Below are positions 52,301 through 61,301 of a stretch of 64,000 nucleotides of DNA, one piece after another. Origin of the DNA: Ranitomeya variabilis (lineage: Eukaryota; Chordata; Amphibia; Anura; Dendrobatidae). Below the pieces are notes generated by a model. That model ran no database searches and was not told the DNA's origin. It worked only from the letters and a program-made list of their open reading frames with translations. Position numbers and translations under genes: made by a program. Location of the stretch: positions 189,363,757-189,427,756 of the forward strand of contig NC_135239.1 in the NCBI RefSeq assembly GCF_051348905.1. The letters run 5' to 3'. Each line of letters starts with the position of its first letter. Position 1 is the stretch's first letter.

Positions 52301-53961
52301 GCCTCATTAACACTCTGCTGAAGAGCAGAAAAATAATCACCACAAAGATTTATGTTAGGATCTGGAAGAGGTTCCTTCAAAACTCGGGGGTAATAGCTGG
52401 TCAGTCAATACCAATAGACCAGATTTTAGAATTCTTACAGAAAGGGTTAGATATGGGGTTATCCCCAAATACACTTAAAGTGCAGGTATCAGCCTTAGGG
52501 GCCCTCTTTGGCTGCAACATTGCTGAGAATCACTGGGTCAGCAGATTCATCAGAGCGACAAAACGGTCCAGGCCAATGGTGAAGAATAGGGTCATGCCAT
52601 GGGACCTGAACCTAGTCCTCTCAGCCATGACAGAGGCCCCATTTGAGCCAATTGCATCAGCCTCTATTAAAAATGTATCCCTTAAAGTAGCCTTCCTGGT
52701 GGCCCTAACATCGGCGCGTAGGATAGGCGACATCCAAGCATTATCCAGGGTTCCCCCTTACATGCAGCTTAGGGATGATAGAGTGATACTATCCCCTGAT
52801 CCAGCATATCTTCCTAAAGTAGTGTCCAGGTTCCACAGAACACAGGAAATAGTTCTTCCATCCTTCCTCCCCAATCCTACTAACGATAAGGAAAGGAAGC
52901 TACACACTTTAGATGTAAAAAGATGTATCCTGGAATATCTGGCAGTAACTGATCCCTGGAAGATAGATAACGCCCTATTCGTGTCCTATCAGGGTAGTAG
53001 GAAGGGTCACAGGGCATCAAAATCTACTTTAGCTAGATGGATCAGGGAGGCTATCTCGCTGGCATACATCTCAAAGGGCAAGCCGGCGCCTGAAGGTCTA
53101 AAAGCGCATTCCACTAGAGCTATGGCGGCTTCGTGGGCAGAAAGATTGGAGGTGTCGATCGACCAAATCTGTAAGGCTGCTACTTGGTCTTCTCCACACA
53201 CATTCTATAACCATTATAGATTGAACTTGGGTGCCTCTTCTGACCTTTCGTTTGGTGTAAGGGTGCTGCAAGCTGTAGTCCCTCCCTAGTTAGTTACTCT
53301 CTCTGTAATTCTCTCCGTAGTGCTGTCATGGACGACCGATAAAGTCTTAGTTACTCACCGGTTAACGGTGTTTTTCGGAGTCCATGACAGCACCTGTACA
53401 TACCCTCCCGTCTTCTTAAGTTCTGGGTGTACACCTCTTCCTTTATTTATATAATTCACGGGTAGTGAATAGTTAGTTATTTGTATCATTGTTTATTATG
53501 TATGCTATTAACCTTGGTGGTCCTCTTGTGCTCTGTAAACCAACTGATGCGTGGGAGAGGTACCGCCCTTATGTATCTGTAGGTTTCCTGTTCCTGAAGG
53601 GCGGATCCCCTCTCTCCGTAGTGCTGTCATGGACTCCGAAAAACACCGTTAACCGGTGAGTAACTAAGACTTTCAGAGGCGAAAAGGTTCCCCTTAAAGG
53701 GTATGTGGGTCAACATTAATAGGGTGTGGGATTTTAAAGATCTTTCTGCTCAGTTTTAATCTATCTGTGCTTTACACTACAGCAATGGATGACCATCAGT
53801 TACTTACTTGTGATGGAGTGAATTTCAGGCCAGAGCTTCTGCTTGATCAGTGTATCCCTGAGCTTAGAGCAAATGTCCACACGGTCAACGTAGTCCAGCA
53901 TGACCCGAACGACGTTTCCGGAGAGGTGCCGCAGCCACGTCAGACTGATGACCTCACAAAA
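46346..53961 (-). CDS. ASB14: ASB14 coding exons 8-9: SOCS box
   Basis: Exons: 8 53961-53808 and 9 46524-46346 (TGA at 46348-46346). Exon 8 reads '[19 protein letters not shown]' and '[15 protein letters not shown]'. Exon 9 reads '[15 protein letters not shown]', the Elongin C (BC-box) contact with its invariant Leu-Cys, and '[13 protein letters not shown]', the Cullin 5 box with the LPLP core. The 7.3-kb intron between them is almost filled by a complete-looking DIRS element and the miniature element that it split. Confidence 0.95.
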
Positions 53962-56900
53962 CTGAGAAAGCGATGGGGGAGAATTGGTGAAAAAAAACTT
54001 CTACTTATGGTACATGATCGGTTTTAATGGCGTCCAATGGTAACTGCTGTCGTGAGCAGAAATTGGATGGAAAAAGTGGTGTGTGATGTCATATTACTAT
54101 AAATGTGGGGAGCACATTATTTTACAGGGTCTCTTCCTCTACTGCAAGCAGATCTGTTACCAGATTTCACAATCCGAACTGCAAACGCTATTAAACCTGA
54201 TGAGGCTGGTGTGCTTACTTAGAAAATTCCAAATCGGTACACCCATTCGATCCTGATATTAAGGTGAGCATATTATATTAGGCAGGGAAACACAAAGGGT
54301 TTTTCCAGCCTTCCCTTCTGAAATGAAGTTTCAGAGTAAGTACACCTGTCTCATCAGGTCTTTAAGAGATCTTTTTTTAGTAATCTATTCATAGATTAGA
54401 AGGCATTTATATCACGTAAATCTCCTTAGCAGGTGGTTTTCATATTGGATGTCACCCGACAATCTCAAAAGTTTTATTTATTTAGCATTGTATTTAGGAA
54501 TAACATTTTGGATTTGATAGAAAAGAAAAACTGAAAAACTTGGGATCGGAGTCAGAATAAGATCAATGTAACCGTAGAATGAAGCTTGAACTTTACTTAC
54601 CTCTCATATCCCAAATACAAAGGAGTTTTCTTGTATGTGGACTATTCAGGCCCAAAAATCTACATAGAAAAACCCCATGTTTTTGGTGTTTTTTTTTTCT
54701 GCTTCAGTTCATTCAGAAGTTAAATTTGGAGTTTATTTAAAAAAAAAATTGGAGCTGAAAAACATGTTTCTTTTTCCGTGTGCACTTTACAAGTGTTTTA
54801 CCATTGGAATAAATTGGAAGATTATGCAAAGAGTATTTGGATCTGGATTCTGGAACAGAATGTACAATTGTGGAATGATCACTAGTGATAAGTGAGTATA
54901 CTCGTTGCTTGGGTGGTATACTCGCTTATCACTACTAGCGACCTTTTTTCTTGTCCACATGGCCGGTCTGTACAGGAAAGTTCCAAGTAAAGGCTGGAGA
55001 CCATTCCTGTTTTTGGTACTCATAATGTCGGGGCTACATGGCCATTTAGGCTGTGACACGGGTCACTTGGCCAAGGTTTGCTACATGGCCGCATTGTGTA
55101 AGTGAGTCGGGCTGCACTGTGACACTCAAGGTACTGCGACTGCAACAAGGAAGCCACAAAAAAAAAATCTAATTTTTTGTCCCGGTACCTTTCGGGTCAC
55201 AATATAATCCCATGCACTCGTGCGATGCTGCGGTGGAGGAGCCGCGTGCAGCAACCTCTGCCCATGTGACCAATGTGGCGTGTAGCCCGGGCCTTAATGC
55301 CACGCTGCAGATATGTCAGATAACCAGATGAATGTAATAAATACCATTGTATCTTTGATCACTGTAGAAGTCCATCCTTCATAGCCGAGTATAGAATGTA
55401 TATTATTTCCATGCGGACACTCGAAACACTTATAGACGTCGTAGCCATAGTTGAGTAACATCCGTAGCATGACTTCATCCTTGAGCGCGTACTGCAGGGC
55501 CGACGGGAAGTGCAAAGGGTTAACTCTGCACACGTAGTTGACGTTGGCCCCGTGGCGGAGCAGTAAGTTCATCAGTTCGTAGTTGCCCATTCTTAGAGCC
55601 ACCTGCAGGCAGTTAATGGGGTCTTGGTTGGGGAGAGCTCCAGCGTCTAGGAGAAGCTTAGCTGAAGAAATATCATTATTGCTAACAGCAAAGTACAAGG
55701 CCGACTTCCTCTCATCGTCGTAACCTTTGCGAACCCTTTGGGCCAGCATAAAATTTACATCAAAACCAGATCGGACGAGAAGATCCAGGCACTCGGGGTG
55801 TCCTCCTGCCGCGGCCGAGTGGACTGGACTGATGCCACTTCTTCTGATCGCGGTAATGTCAGTAACTGGAATCAGCTTTCGTAAAGCCCTGGACATGACA
55901 GATGGAAAACGTTACTAACAGGGGACATAGACGTACGGGATCTGTACCACCACCCCAGAACTATCCGAGACTATGCCCAGATACGAATCTCTGCAGTCCT
56001 CAAACATCAGGAGAACATATTCTCATACTTGACATTCATGGTGGAAGTATGGACCGCCATGCACGGACTCAATGTGGGTCGGAAGTGGCATCAGTCCGAT
56101 GGTCTATGAGGCTGAGAGGACCGGTAGCCGGCCAAAATATTGCTGTCCATGCTCAGACCGTGAATGTTGGACGTGTGAAATTGGCCTCCAGATGAGCGTG
56201 TTTCATGTCTACGCTGTTCATTAGCGCGAAAAATACATAGCATGAGCCAGGAGGAGTTGTATGAAGCTGGCGCTCTCGCTAAGCTTACCCCATACCTGGT
56301 AGGTGGCAGCTATTTTACACCTGTCGATAACTGGTGTAATTGGAGCTGGCTGATTACACCTTAGATGCCGCGGTGAAAATTGACCATAGCATCTAAGTCA
56401 TTACATAGAGGTTCCGGAGATCATGTGGCGGCCACAACACAATATCCAGTGTCCTGTCTTTTGGGGGGTGGTCCAATGAGGACCATTGATTTAGGGCCCC
56501 TGGATATATATGTATCTTGTAGAATGACACTTTCCTTTCCTTGGTGTGAAAACAGTCAAATTCAAGAAATTAACCTATCATGGGCTTTCTTTCTATAGCA
56601 AAAGGAACGGATCTGTGGAAAGGGGCATGTAAGGGACCAGTGGTCATCAGTGCACCAGCCCCCAGGTTCTGTCTTTTCCACAAAATCACTAAAAACTGAA
56701 AAAGCCACTGATGGTAACGGTGAGTTAGAAGTCATTACATCAATCTCTATTGGTGTCATTCGTACAACTACACGTCCCAGAATAGCCTGATCGCTAATGA
56801 GGGTCTGATCTAGTGACGTTTTTGAAGGGCATCAGTGGGATCATTTTAAGTAATGTTACAAGCAAAGCACTTTAAGATATCTCGGCGTTAATGCGCATAA

Positions 56901-59900
56901 TGTTTGGGTGATGCTGACTCTGTCGTTTAGCAGCTACTTTAATTAGGCGCTAATACTACTGGATAATAACACTGGTCGGGGAGAATGATTATTACTGCAC
57001 AGCTCCACTCATCAGCTCTTCTTCCTGTAAATGACAGACATGTTCTGCAGAAAGCTGGAGCTGGCAGCAGGCTGACTGATCCATTTTGTCTGCTTCATAT
57101 ACAGGACAATACGACCAGGGTACAAGTAGGGCTCGTACAAATCCTCCGTCTGGCTGGCGGAGAGCGATATGTTTTCTTATCTCACTAGGGTAAGTGGCAG
57201 ACTTCCATAGAGTAGGTAACTGGTATCCTTTAATTTCCAAAAACAGCGCCCTTGTGCATTTACTCAAATAGGGTTGAGCTGCAATACCAAACACAGCCTG
57301 CCAGGCAAGGGGCGCTGTTTCCTAATAAAAAGTGCAGAATAGTATAGCAGTAATGCGTACTCACAGGAGATGCCCTCGGTATGCCGCCCTGTGTATGGGT
57401 AAGTGACCTGAGTGTTTTGGTATATTGGCGTCTGCTCCATACTCCAGGAGTAGACATACAGCATCCGGGTTACCAGCGGCGGCTGCTTCAAACAGGATGG
57501 ACGCAGAGTCGGAGGCTTGTGCCATAACGCTGGCTCCTACAGCAAGAGAATAAGGACTGGTAAGTCGGGAAGGAATATATGGGGGAAGCAATATTTGCCT
57601 TCTCTGGAATAACGCGGCAGGTCTACAGGTTGAGGTTCATAGTCCGGGGATATGTAAAATGGACTATGGACCAAAATTTAAGGCCACTCCAGCACCTGCC
57701 CACCATGCGGATGAGCACAAGGAGCCGGTCATGTCTGCAAGCTGTGGTTGTGACTGGCACGATTTACCGTCTGAACCTGGTCTAACCCGAATCAACAGTT
57801 GGGTTACCCTAAAATAGGCCAGGGTCACCCCAGGTTAGACCAGGTGGACTATCTATATCACGTCATTACCCCGTCTGATTTATTGGGCAAAGCGCAATAT
57901 CCATTTACAAACCTGCGCCCATCTCATACCGTGTGCCAAGTCTTACATAACCTCACTACCTGGCGAGGAGCCTGGATGCCATATGTGCAGACGCATTCTG
58001 TATACTGCCCCCTCAGCGTTACCGGGGTACATGGCTACGATTGTCCCTCCTGATCAACAGCAACGTGGAAAATGGTGACAGCCAATTTTTGCCATTTGCG
58101 CAAATTTTCACATTTTTCGGTTTCAGCAAATTCCCAAAAATTCAACCCAAATTTGATTCCTAATAGGAGGATAAAACCAGACACCTTTTTACCTTTTTGA
58201 ACGAGCAGCTCCATCACATCCGTGTGTCCGCTCTGCGCGGCCAGGGCCAGAGGCGTAAAGCCAAAGTTACTGGAGAAGTCGGGGTGGGCTCCTGACCGGA
58301 GGAGTAGACCCGTAATGTCCTTGCGCCCCAGCCTCGCCGCCTCATGGAGAGCAATCCTGTTATCAGTGCATGTTAAATTTACGTTAGCATTATGGCGCAG
58401 TAGGAGCGACGCTATATCGTAAGATCCATGGCGTATCGCTGAAAAGACAGGAGAAAATAAGGAATAATTAATCCGTGCCGAGCGCTCGGCCCACCGCACG
58501 TTCAGTCTGAGCAGAACTAATTGTTATGGGCCTTGCAAGTATTTTTTTCTTATGTCGTAGACTTGGTACAAATTTGGAAAACCCCTGTTCCCCGGCTGTA
58601 TTTTTAAGTGCCTTATTCACCCTTCACAGGTCCAACAATCAACCTCTACCGCTGCTTCCAGTGTTTTATTGTCTGCAGTGCTGACGCCACGTTGTCACTG
58701 CTGCAGCCAGTCAGCTGTCCACATCGGCAGATCTGCTGATCTCAATGATTGGCTGCAGTGTCGATGTGACGTCAGCACCGCAGACAACAACACGCCAGGA
58801 GATCCAACCGTGGACCTGGGGAGGGTGGTGAACGTGCCTTTTTTAACAAACGCAGCCAGAAAAACCTCTTCAATTACCTATAAGAAGTGGAGAATCTTCT
58901 GTATCGTTTTTGGCGTCCGGGTCGCAGTTATTTGCCAGCAGGAAGCTGACATTGTCTAGTCTGTTGTGATCAACGGCAACAAACAGGGGGGTTTCACCTT
59001 TCAGGGTCTCCTGCTCCCAAACTCTGTAGCTGGAAGCTGAGGGAAGAAAATTGGGTAAAAGTAATATAGACCAAACATGTCTGAGCATGGCTGCAAATGT
59101 TTCTCCTTTCGTTCTAATATTAAGGCCACACGTTTAGTATTTGGTCAGGAGCAGCGATGAGCGAACGTGAAGGTGTTATCTGAGCATGCTCATGTTTCGG
59201 CATTCTCAAAAAACATGTTCCAGTCCCCGTGGCTGCATGTTTCGACAGTCCCAACACCTGAACGTGTGAACATGGCCTTACAAATAATCGGCTATGTTTG
59301 TAAATGATAGCTTTGCCCAAGTTCCTCACATTTGAATGTCGTTTGCAGGATGGATTTATCTTTCTGAGCTGCGGCCTCATGAAGTGGAGTCCAGCCTCTG
59401 TCATCGGCCTCCTCAAATGCTGACTGATGGACGCACAACTTTTCTAACGTTTGTTCATCGCCTGCAAGTACATGGAGTAATACTGACTCAATAAAGGTAT
59501 TTCCTGATTTTTTATTGATCAGTTTGTTGACAGCATGGCTGATAGGGTCAGGATAAGCGATAAGTGTCTGATCAATATGGCGCACACCGCGGGACCGGCC
59601 CCTCTCAGCGTTGGGGGATGGGGAGGCATGCAGGACCCAAGCTCATCACTACTGTAGGAACGGTGGAAAGAAAATGCAGGGACTTGCCGAGGATTCTCCC
59701 TGCCGACATCAATGAGGAAAATGAAAAAATCTGCAATCACACAGCAGATTATTTGCAGCAAACTCCAGAGCAGTAGATTATCACCTTGGATTCAGTTTTG
59801 GAGTTGGGGCAAATTTTCAGATTTTGGGTGATATCTGCAATCCTTTCACAATGAAAATTGACCTTCTGCAGATTTTTACAATCATGTAAATTTTCACCAA

Positions 59901-60859
59901 AGATTTTTAGCAACATGTAGATCAAATTAATTAGGATCTTATCTACAGTCATGGCCGAAAGTGTTGTCATCGTCGAAATTATTCCAGAAAGTAAAGTATT
60001 AATCCCAGGAAGTTATTACAATTACACATGTTATATTCCGCACGTTTATTTCCTTTGTTTTTTATTGGAACAGCACAAAAAAAAAAGGCAAATTGGACAT
60101 CATTTCACACAAAGCTTATATATTTGTCGGACAAAATTGTTGGCACCATTAACTTAATATTTAGTTGCACACCCTTTGGAATAAATAACTGCAAGTATAG
60201 GCGGATAGTTCTCGCTGACACTGATGCACCCTGACGCTACAGGACAACTTGCATTTCTTTGGAACTTGATTGGGGCTGCTTATCCACCATCCGGACTATC
60301 CTGGGTTGCAACCTTTCATCAATTTTTCTCTGCCGTCCCCTTTATATCTAGTTTCAGGAGTGATTTTCATATTGCCCACACCTGTTACTTGCCACGGGTG
60401 AGTTTGAATGAGCATCACATTCTGGAAACAAAGTTGTTTACCCACAATTTTTGTAAACAATTTTGGAGTTTTGTGTGAAATTATGTCCAATTTGCCTTTT
60501 TTTCTCTGTTTTTTTTTTTTTTTTTGTATAACAAAACATGTATAATTGCAATCATTTTCTGGGAGAAAGACTTTATTTTCGGGAACAATTTCAAGGGCGC
60601 CAACACTTTCGGCCATGACTGTATTTCACTGCTGCTGTATCACGATTCAGATGTTTCTAGAATATACGGAACGTGTGATTGTAGATTTAGAAGCCAAGAA
60701 AAAAAGCGATCAGTTGTTGTCAGAAGGTTCACGGTAATTTTAGTCTGGCAATAAGGAACATCTCCTATTTTTATGTGGACAGCTGGCTGAGCGCGGACCA
60801 TAGGGACACACATTTGATCTTACATTTTACTATGGGAATACCCTGGGATTTTTTTAAAA

Positions 60860-60923
<64 letters not shown>

Positions 60924-61301
60924 TCCTCTGTACTACCCGAATACGAGAGCACTATTTATACAGTGAATATCCTGTTGTGTATTGATACGTACCGACCCGA
61001 ATAGCCGCTACTATCTTGTCATGTTCAGAACTGATGAAGTAGGAGCTGAGAAAGGTAAGAAAATAAAATCCATATTATTATTTAAAAATTCATTGGGTCA
61101 TCTATAATTATTAATTATTTTGCAACTAATCTTTATTGAAGCAGATCTTTAAAATAACGCAGAAATAATGACAGCGTACCTGCAGTTCTCAGCGGCTTCC
61201 ACAATGGAATCCTTCTTGTAAACCTCTCGAAGGCTTTGATGGATGACATACTGAGCCGCGACATCGTCATCCAGATCATCACTGAATGTAGACAAATCCA
61301 T
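46346..61301 (-). CDS. ASB14: ASB14, ankyrin repeat and SOCS box protein (9 coding exons)
   Basis: ASB proteins are substrate receptors of Elongin BC-Cullin 5-Rbx2 ubiquitin ligases: ankyrin repeats hold the target and the SOCS box recruits the ligase. Read on the - strand, nine exons with consistent phases give about 600 residues (human about 587). Order: a short acidic N-terminus with a UIM-like helix ('VIHQSLREV'), about eleven ankyrin repeats, and a C-terminal SOCS box ending '[18 protein letters not shown]'. The exon-by-exon match to ASB14 (for example '[15 protein letters not shown]', '[13 protein letters not shown]', '[14 protein letters not shown]') separates it from other ASBs. All junctions are GT-AG. 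It is convergent with APPL1, as in other tetrapods. The cellular substrate is unknown to me. Confidence 0.96.
46830..46915. repeat. Hairpin element with 'gtgtttcgggctgttggccc' core
   Basis: 'agccaaatcagt' (about 46833) is answered by 'actgatttggct' (about 46907), with 'ctcaattcgcag' / 'gcgaagcatgag' inside and the core 'tttcgggctgttggccctca'. The core resembles other GAAAC-containing hairpin repeats in the window. It lies in ASB14 intron 8. Confidence 0.55.
47070..47582 (+). mobile_element. Tc1-like transposon remnant, right half
   Basis: Translation in pieces gives a Tc1 transposase C-terminus: '[20 protein letters not shown]' with the catalytic-triad glutamate context, then '[20 protein letters not shown]' to 'AKRGPTSY' and a stop (47368-47370). 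It is followed by a terminal-type sequence ending 'ttcacacaactgta'. The left half and first catalytic residues are absent. It differs from the copy at 14522-16157. Confidence 0.8.
49232..50383 (+). CDS. DIRS copy 4 ORF1, gag-like
   Basis: An open frame of 383 codons, rich in serine and charged residues at the start ('[17 protein letters not shown]') and with a more conserved helical half ('[20 protein letters not shown]', '[20 protein letters not shown]'). The corresponding region of copy 2 has 'SLKDPTDR' and 'RRVLWLKAW', which identifies the same protein. Just upstream (about 49082-49143) another frame reads a CxxC-x12-CxxC pattern that copy 2 also has. How it connects to this frame is not resolved here. 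The role is presumably nucleocapsid-like, by analogy with other DIRS elements. Confidence 0.75.
   Translation: MAEESPDFTSSLREIIRKEVKDSLKSLSRGESSKRRREPSASESDLSAGPSRENESDASVSSASSSEEESNRFCFPLDQMDKLIKSVRSTMGVADERPELSTQDLMFGGLDPKKRRSFPLNDKVQNLIKREWKKPEKKGSFPPAFKRRYPFEDPMVNTWDKAPKLDAAVSKASKKSSIPFDDMASLKDPLDKKADSFLKGTWEMSAGALRPAVAATCAARSMMVWLDQLGSKLEGGVSRDSMLKFLPTIQNAAAFLADASADSARMAARAAGLSNAARRALWLKCWPGDLQSRSRLCSIPCEGEYLFGPVLDELLEKAGDEKKKFPNLPTTSYRRPFAGKRFFRRRPARDQSRWDEKKKKGTGFMFGGGGRQEPSREVKKPPQ
50396..52279 (+). CDS. DIRS copy 4 ORF2: reverse transcriptase, RNase H, methylase-like domain
   Basis: An open frame of 627 codons beginning 13 bases after ORF1. The reverse transcriptase shows '[17 protein letters not shown]', '[12 protein letters not shown]' and the catalytic 'PYLDDLL' (about 51000-51018). 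The RNase H shows '[13 protein letters not shown]', '[12 protein letters not shown]' and '[20 protein letters not shown]'. The C-terminal part '[20 protein letters not shown]', '[13 protein letters not shown]' corresponds to the methyltransferase-like domain known in the DIRS group. The end overlaps the start of the recombinase region, a DIRS-typical arrangement. Confidence 0.92.
   Translation: MGGRLSAFYPAWSKISSSDWILGLIATGLRLEFSSIPQNFFRVTPLRSSPAEQAALEAEVHDLLSKNVLSEVPEGEQGRGFYSPLFLISKPDGSFRTIINLRALNNFLTVQSFKMETINTAIKLLFKNCFMVVLDLKDAYYHIPIYAGHQRYLRVAVRLDGVIRHFQYRALPFGISVTPRVFTKVMAEVMAHLHESNILIIPYLDDLLIVGKTADHCLEQLHKVMSALERLGWMLNVKKSRLQPMTVQRFLGLTLDSQVQECRLPQEKIDRLHLQVLNASKNPTMSLRRAMSLLGSLSSCIPAVRWAQYHTRILQGEVLLQQKRLGGCLESLMTLSQDAIISLGWWLVQENLSTGVPWEYNVTRIVTSDASPSGWGAHMGDTLIQGLWDRDQIEMSSNLKELTAVEQAVKSLLVYLQGHHVRVFSDNRVAVAYINHQGGTRSKSLMCVADRLFHLAEQHLLSLTALHIRGAENTTADFLSRNTLRQGEWSLNDSIFNLIVERWGQPEVDLFATKENRKVAQFCSLNPRENPLSVDALLIDWNFRLAYAFPPLSLLPLVVRKIRKDKATVIIIAPFWPRRTWFPCLRAMSISDPWVLPDIPDLLSQGPVYHPRAVGLHLTAWILSGRC
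52258..53289 (+). CDS. DIRS copy 4 ORF3: tyrosine recombinase
   Basis: The frame is open over this whole stretch and overlaps the end of ORF2. An N-terminal SAM-like core-binding region ('[17 protein letters not shown]', '[20 protein letters not shown]') precedes the catalytic domain with '[15 protein letters not shown]' (first arginine), '[12 protein letters not shown]' (HxxR) and the final tyrosine near 'HTFYNHYR'. Such recombinases integrate the circular DNA form instead of a DDE integrase. The start codon is uncertain, because the open frame extends upstream inside ORF2. Confidence 0.9.
   Translation, partial: DFERALLKDRGFSPGLINTLLKSRKIITTKIYVRIWKRFLQNSGVIAGQSIPIDQILEFLQKGLDMGLSPNTLKVQVSALGALFGCNIAENHWVSRFIRATKRSRPMVKNRVMPWDLNLVLSAMTEAPFEPIASASIKNVSLKVAFLVALTSARRIGDIQALSRVPPYMQLRDDRVILSPDPAYLPKVVSRFHRTQEIVLPSFLPNPTNDKERKLHTLDVKRCILEYLAVTDPWKIDNALFVSYQGSRKGHRASKSTLARWIREAISLAYISKGKPAPEGLKAHSTRAMAASWAERLEVSIDQICKAATWSSPHTFYNHYRLNLGASSDLSFGVRVLQAVVPP
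53311..53393. repeat. DIRS internal complementary region (copy 4)
   Basis: The first half (about 53311-53342, 'gctgtcatggacgaccgat') is the reverse complement of the left tip (47987 on). The second half (about 53341-53393, 'aaagtcttagttactcacc' ... 'ggagtccatgacagcac') is the reverse complement of the right tip (ending 53673). The two tips thus lie joined here in antisense, which in the DIRS model templates completion of both ends. Confidence 0.92.
54000..55340. other. ASB14 intron 7
   Basis: No exon. A palindrome at about 54886-54942 ('tgataagtgagtatactcg' answered by 'gtatactcgcttatcact') and a CpG-rich stretch at 55030-55300 look like remnants of dispersed frog repeats. Confidence 0.4.
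55345..58438 (-). CDS. ASB14: ASB14 coding exons 5-7: central ankyrin repeats
   Basis: Exons: 5 58438-58193, 6 57536-57365, 7 55888-55345. Successive ankyrin repeats are visible: '[20 protein letters not shown]', '[20 protein letters not shown]', '[20 protein letters not shown]', '[20 protein letters not shown]' and '[20 protein letters not shown]'. Exon 7, at 544 nt, is the largest and carries the last four repeats, as in human. Phases across 5/6 (1), 6/7 (2) and 7/8 (0) agree. Confidence 0.95.
55890..57364. other. ASB14 intron 6
   Basis: Nothing coding recognised. About 57225-57330 ('ccaaaaacagcgcccttgtg' ... 'ggcgctgtttcctaat') is a short palindromic repeat related to 38270-38435. Confidence 0.4.
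57540..58190. other. ASB14 intron 5, nothing recognised
   Basis: A short inverted repeat, 'aacctggtctaacccga' answered by 'caccccaggttagaccaggt' (about 57774-57844), is the only structure noticed. Confidence 0.35.
58510..58875. other. ASB14 intron 4, palindromic repeat remnant
   Basis: 'tgtctgcagtgctgacgcca' (58670) is answered by 'tgacgtcagcaccgcagaca' (58766), and 'ctgcagccagtca' by 'tgattggctgcag'. This is a decayed miniature element of about 120 bp. Confidence 0.5.
58878..61301 (-). CDS. ASB14: ASB14 coding exons 1-4: N-terminus and first ankyrin repeats
   Basis: Exons (written high to low): 1 61301-61180 (the exon begins at 61310 after a pyrimidine-rich acceptor, so upstream noncoding exon(s) exist), 2 61045-60993, 3 59503-59330, 4 59036-58878. 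Exon 1 begins '[17 protein letters not shown]' and includes the UIM-like 'IHQSLREV'. Exon 2 reads '[14 protein letters not shown]'. Exon 3 reads '[14 protein letters not shown]', an ankyrin hairpin. Exon 4 reads '[20 protein letters not shown]'. A Tc1-type miniature element (59946-60621) lies between exons 2 and 3. Confidence 0.94.
59140..59280. repeat. Dispersed frog repeat fragment (ASB14 intron 3)
   Basis: 'agcgatgagcgaacgtgaag' followed by 'ctgagcatgctcatg' and 'cgtggctgcatgtttcg' are words of a dispersed repeat. The first word resembles the 'ttgagcga' end of the element at 13174-14004. Confidence 0.4.
59946..60621. mobile_element. Tc1/mariner-type internally deleted element
   Basis: Starts 'cagtcatggccgaaagtgtt' and ends 'aacactttcggccatgactg', flanked by TA (59944-59945, 60622-60623). 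The inverted repeats extend about 200 bp with interruptions ('ggcaaattggacatcatttc' versus 'gaaattatgtccaatttgcc'). No transposase is left in the 676 bp. It lies in ASB14 intron 2. Confidence 0.88.
60860..60920. repeat. (AT)n microsatellite
   Basis: About 60 bp of TA dinucleotides, 70 bp before ASB14 exon 2 on the window axis (downstream of its donor on the - strand). Confidence 0.95.

Larger units (their letters stand above)
47984..53673 (+). mobile_element. DIRS-type retrotransposon, copy 4, complete-looking (fossil)
   Basis: A 5.7-kb DIRS-group (tyrosine recombinase) retrotransposon in ASB14 intron 8, antisense to ASB14. Parts: left inverted terminal repeat (about 47996-48091), leader, ORF1, ORF2 (reverse transcriptase-RNase H-methylase-like), ORF3 (tyrosine recombinase), internal complementary region (about 53311-53393), right inverted repeat (about 53538-53633). 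The two repeat arms differ at about one position in 95, so insertion is recent. Both tips show TTT and no longer target duplication, as expected for recombinase-mediated insertion. The main frames look whole, with no obvious breaks. Its terminal sequences differ from those of copies 1-3. Confidence 0.95.
47612..53693. mobile_element. TTAA-type miniature element split by DIRS copy 4
   Basis: The left part starts 'agggaaccggtcacctctga' (47612-47983) and the right tip 'tcagaggcgaaaaggttcccc' (53674-53693) is its inverted end, followed by TTAA (53694-53697); the left flank is CTAA, a one-base decay. The two parts are separated only by the DIRS element, so the miniature element was there first. 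Confidence 0.7.

Noticed and set aside
50396-53289. Methylase-like and recombinase-like frames as host genes
   Set aside because: They lie between DIRS inverted termini in the standard DIRS order, so they belong to the retrotransposon.
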